The translations under genes were made by a program, and so were the position numbers. The notes under the pieces were generated by a model. That model saw only the letters and a program-made list of their open reading frames with translations, had not been told where the DNA came from and did no database searches. 5,933 nucleotides of DNA from an uncultured Coriobacteriaceae bacterium (lineage in GTDB: Bacteria; Actinomycetota; Coriobacteriia; Coriobacteriales; Eggerthellaceae): positions 1 through 5,933 of the forward strand of contig CACZIP010000138.1 in NCBI GenBank assembly GCA_902781245.1, given 5' to 3'. Every line of letters starts with the position of its first letter. The first letter of the stretch is position 1. Positions 5,929 through 5,933 of the stretch are shown in pieces.

Positions 5929-5933
5929 ACTAT

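Overview
The window comes from a moderately GC-rich bacterial chromosome. I think it is an anaerobic Actinomycetota of the class Coriobacteriia (Eggerthella/Slackia-like), judging from the flavour of the enolase, helicase and MoeA proteins. That placement is recognition by eye, not a search result. All four genes lie on the minus strand, so transcription runs from high to low coordinates: a UvrD/PcrA-type helicase (5696-3528), a large two-part membrane transporter (3380-1785), enolase (1605-313) and the first 66 codons of a molybdenum cofactor gene, moeA (198 to beyond the left edge). The moeA fragment starts with GTG and is cut by the window edge.

The genes do not form a tight operon. The gaps are 147, 179 and 114 bp. 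The transporter has a perfect TATAAT -10 box. Enolase has an extended -10 promoter and a near-perfect Shine-Dalgarno sequence. A strong intrinsic terminator (11-bp stem plus six U) closes the enolase unit before moeA. The helicase start overlaps a 12-of-14 match to the Gram-positive LexA (SOS) box, which suggests DNA-damage control.

Functionally the neighbourhood is mixed: DNA repair/replication (helicase), membrane transport (a DMT/EamA domain fused to a second membrane domain that looks like an ECF-type substrate-binding component), glycolysis (enolase) and Moco synthesis (MoeA). I see no pathway linking them.

The most unusual part is the right end, 5771-5928. Five palindromic TTTCCCC/GGGGAAA cores are arranged as a tandem repeat with a period of about 65 then 62 bp. 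The last is a 33-bp near-perfect palindrome only 5 bp from the window edge. This is either an operator/iteron-like array or a local cluster of a dispersed palindromic repeat family. The second point of interest is the fused transporter.
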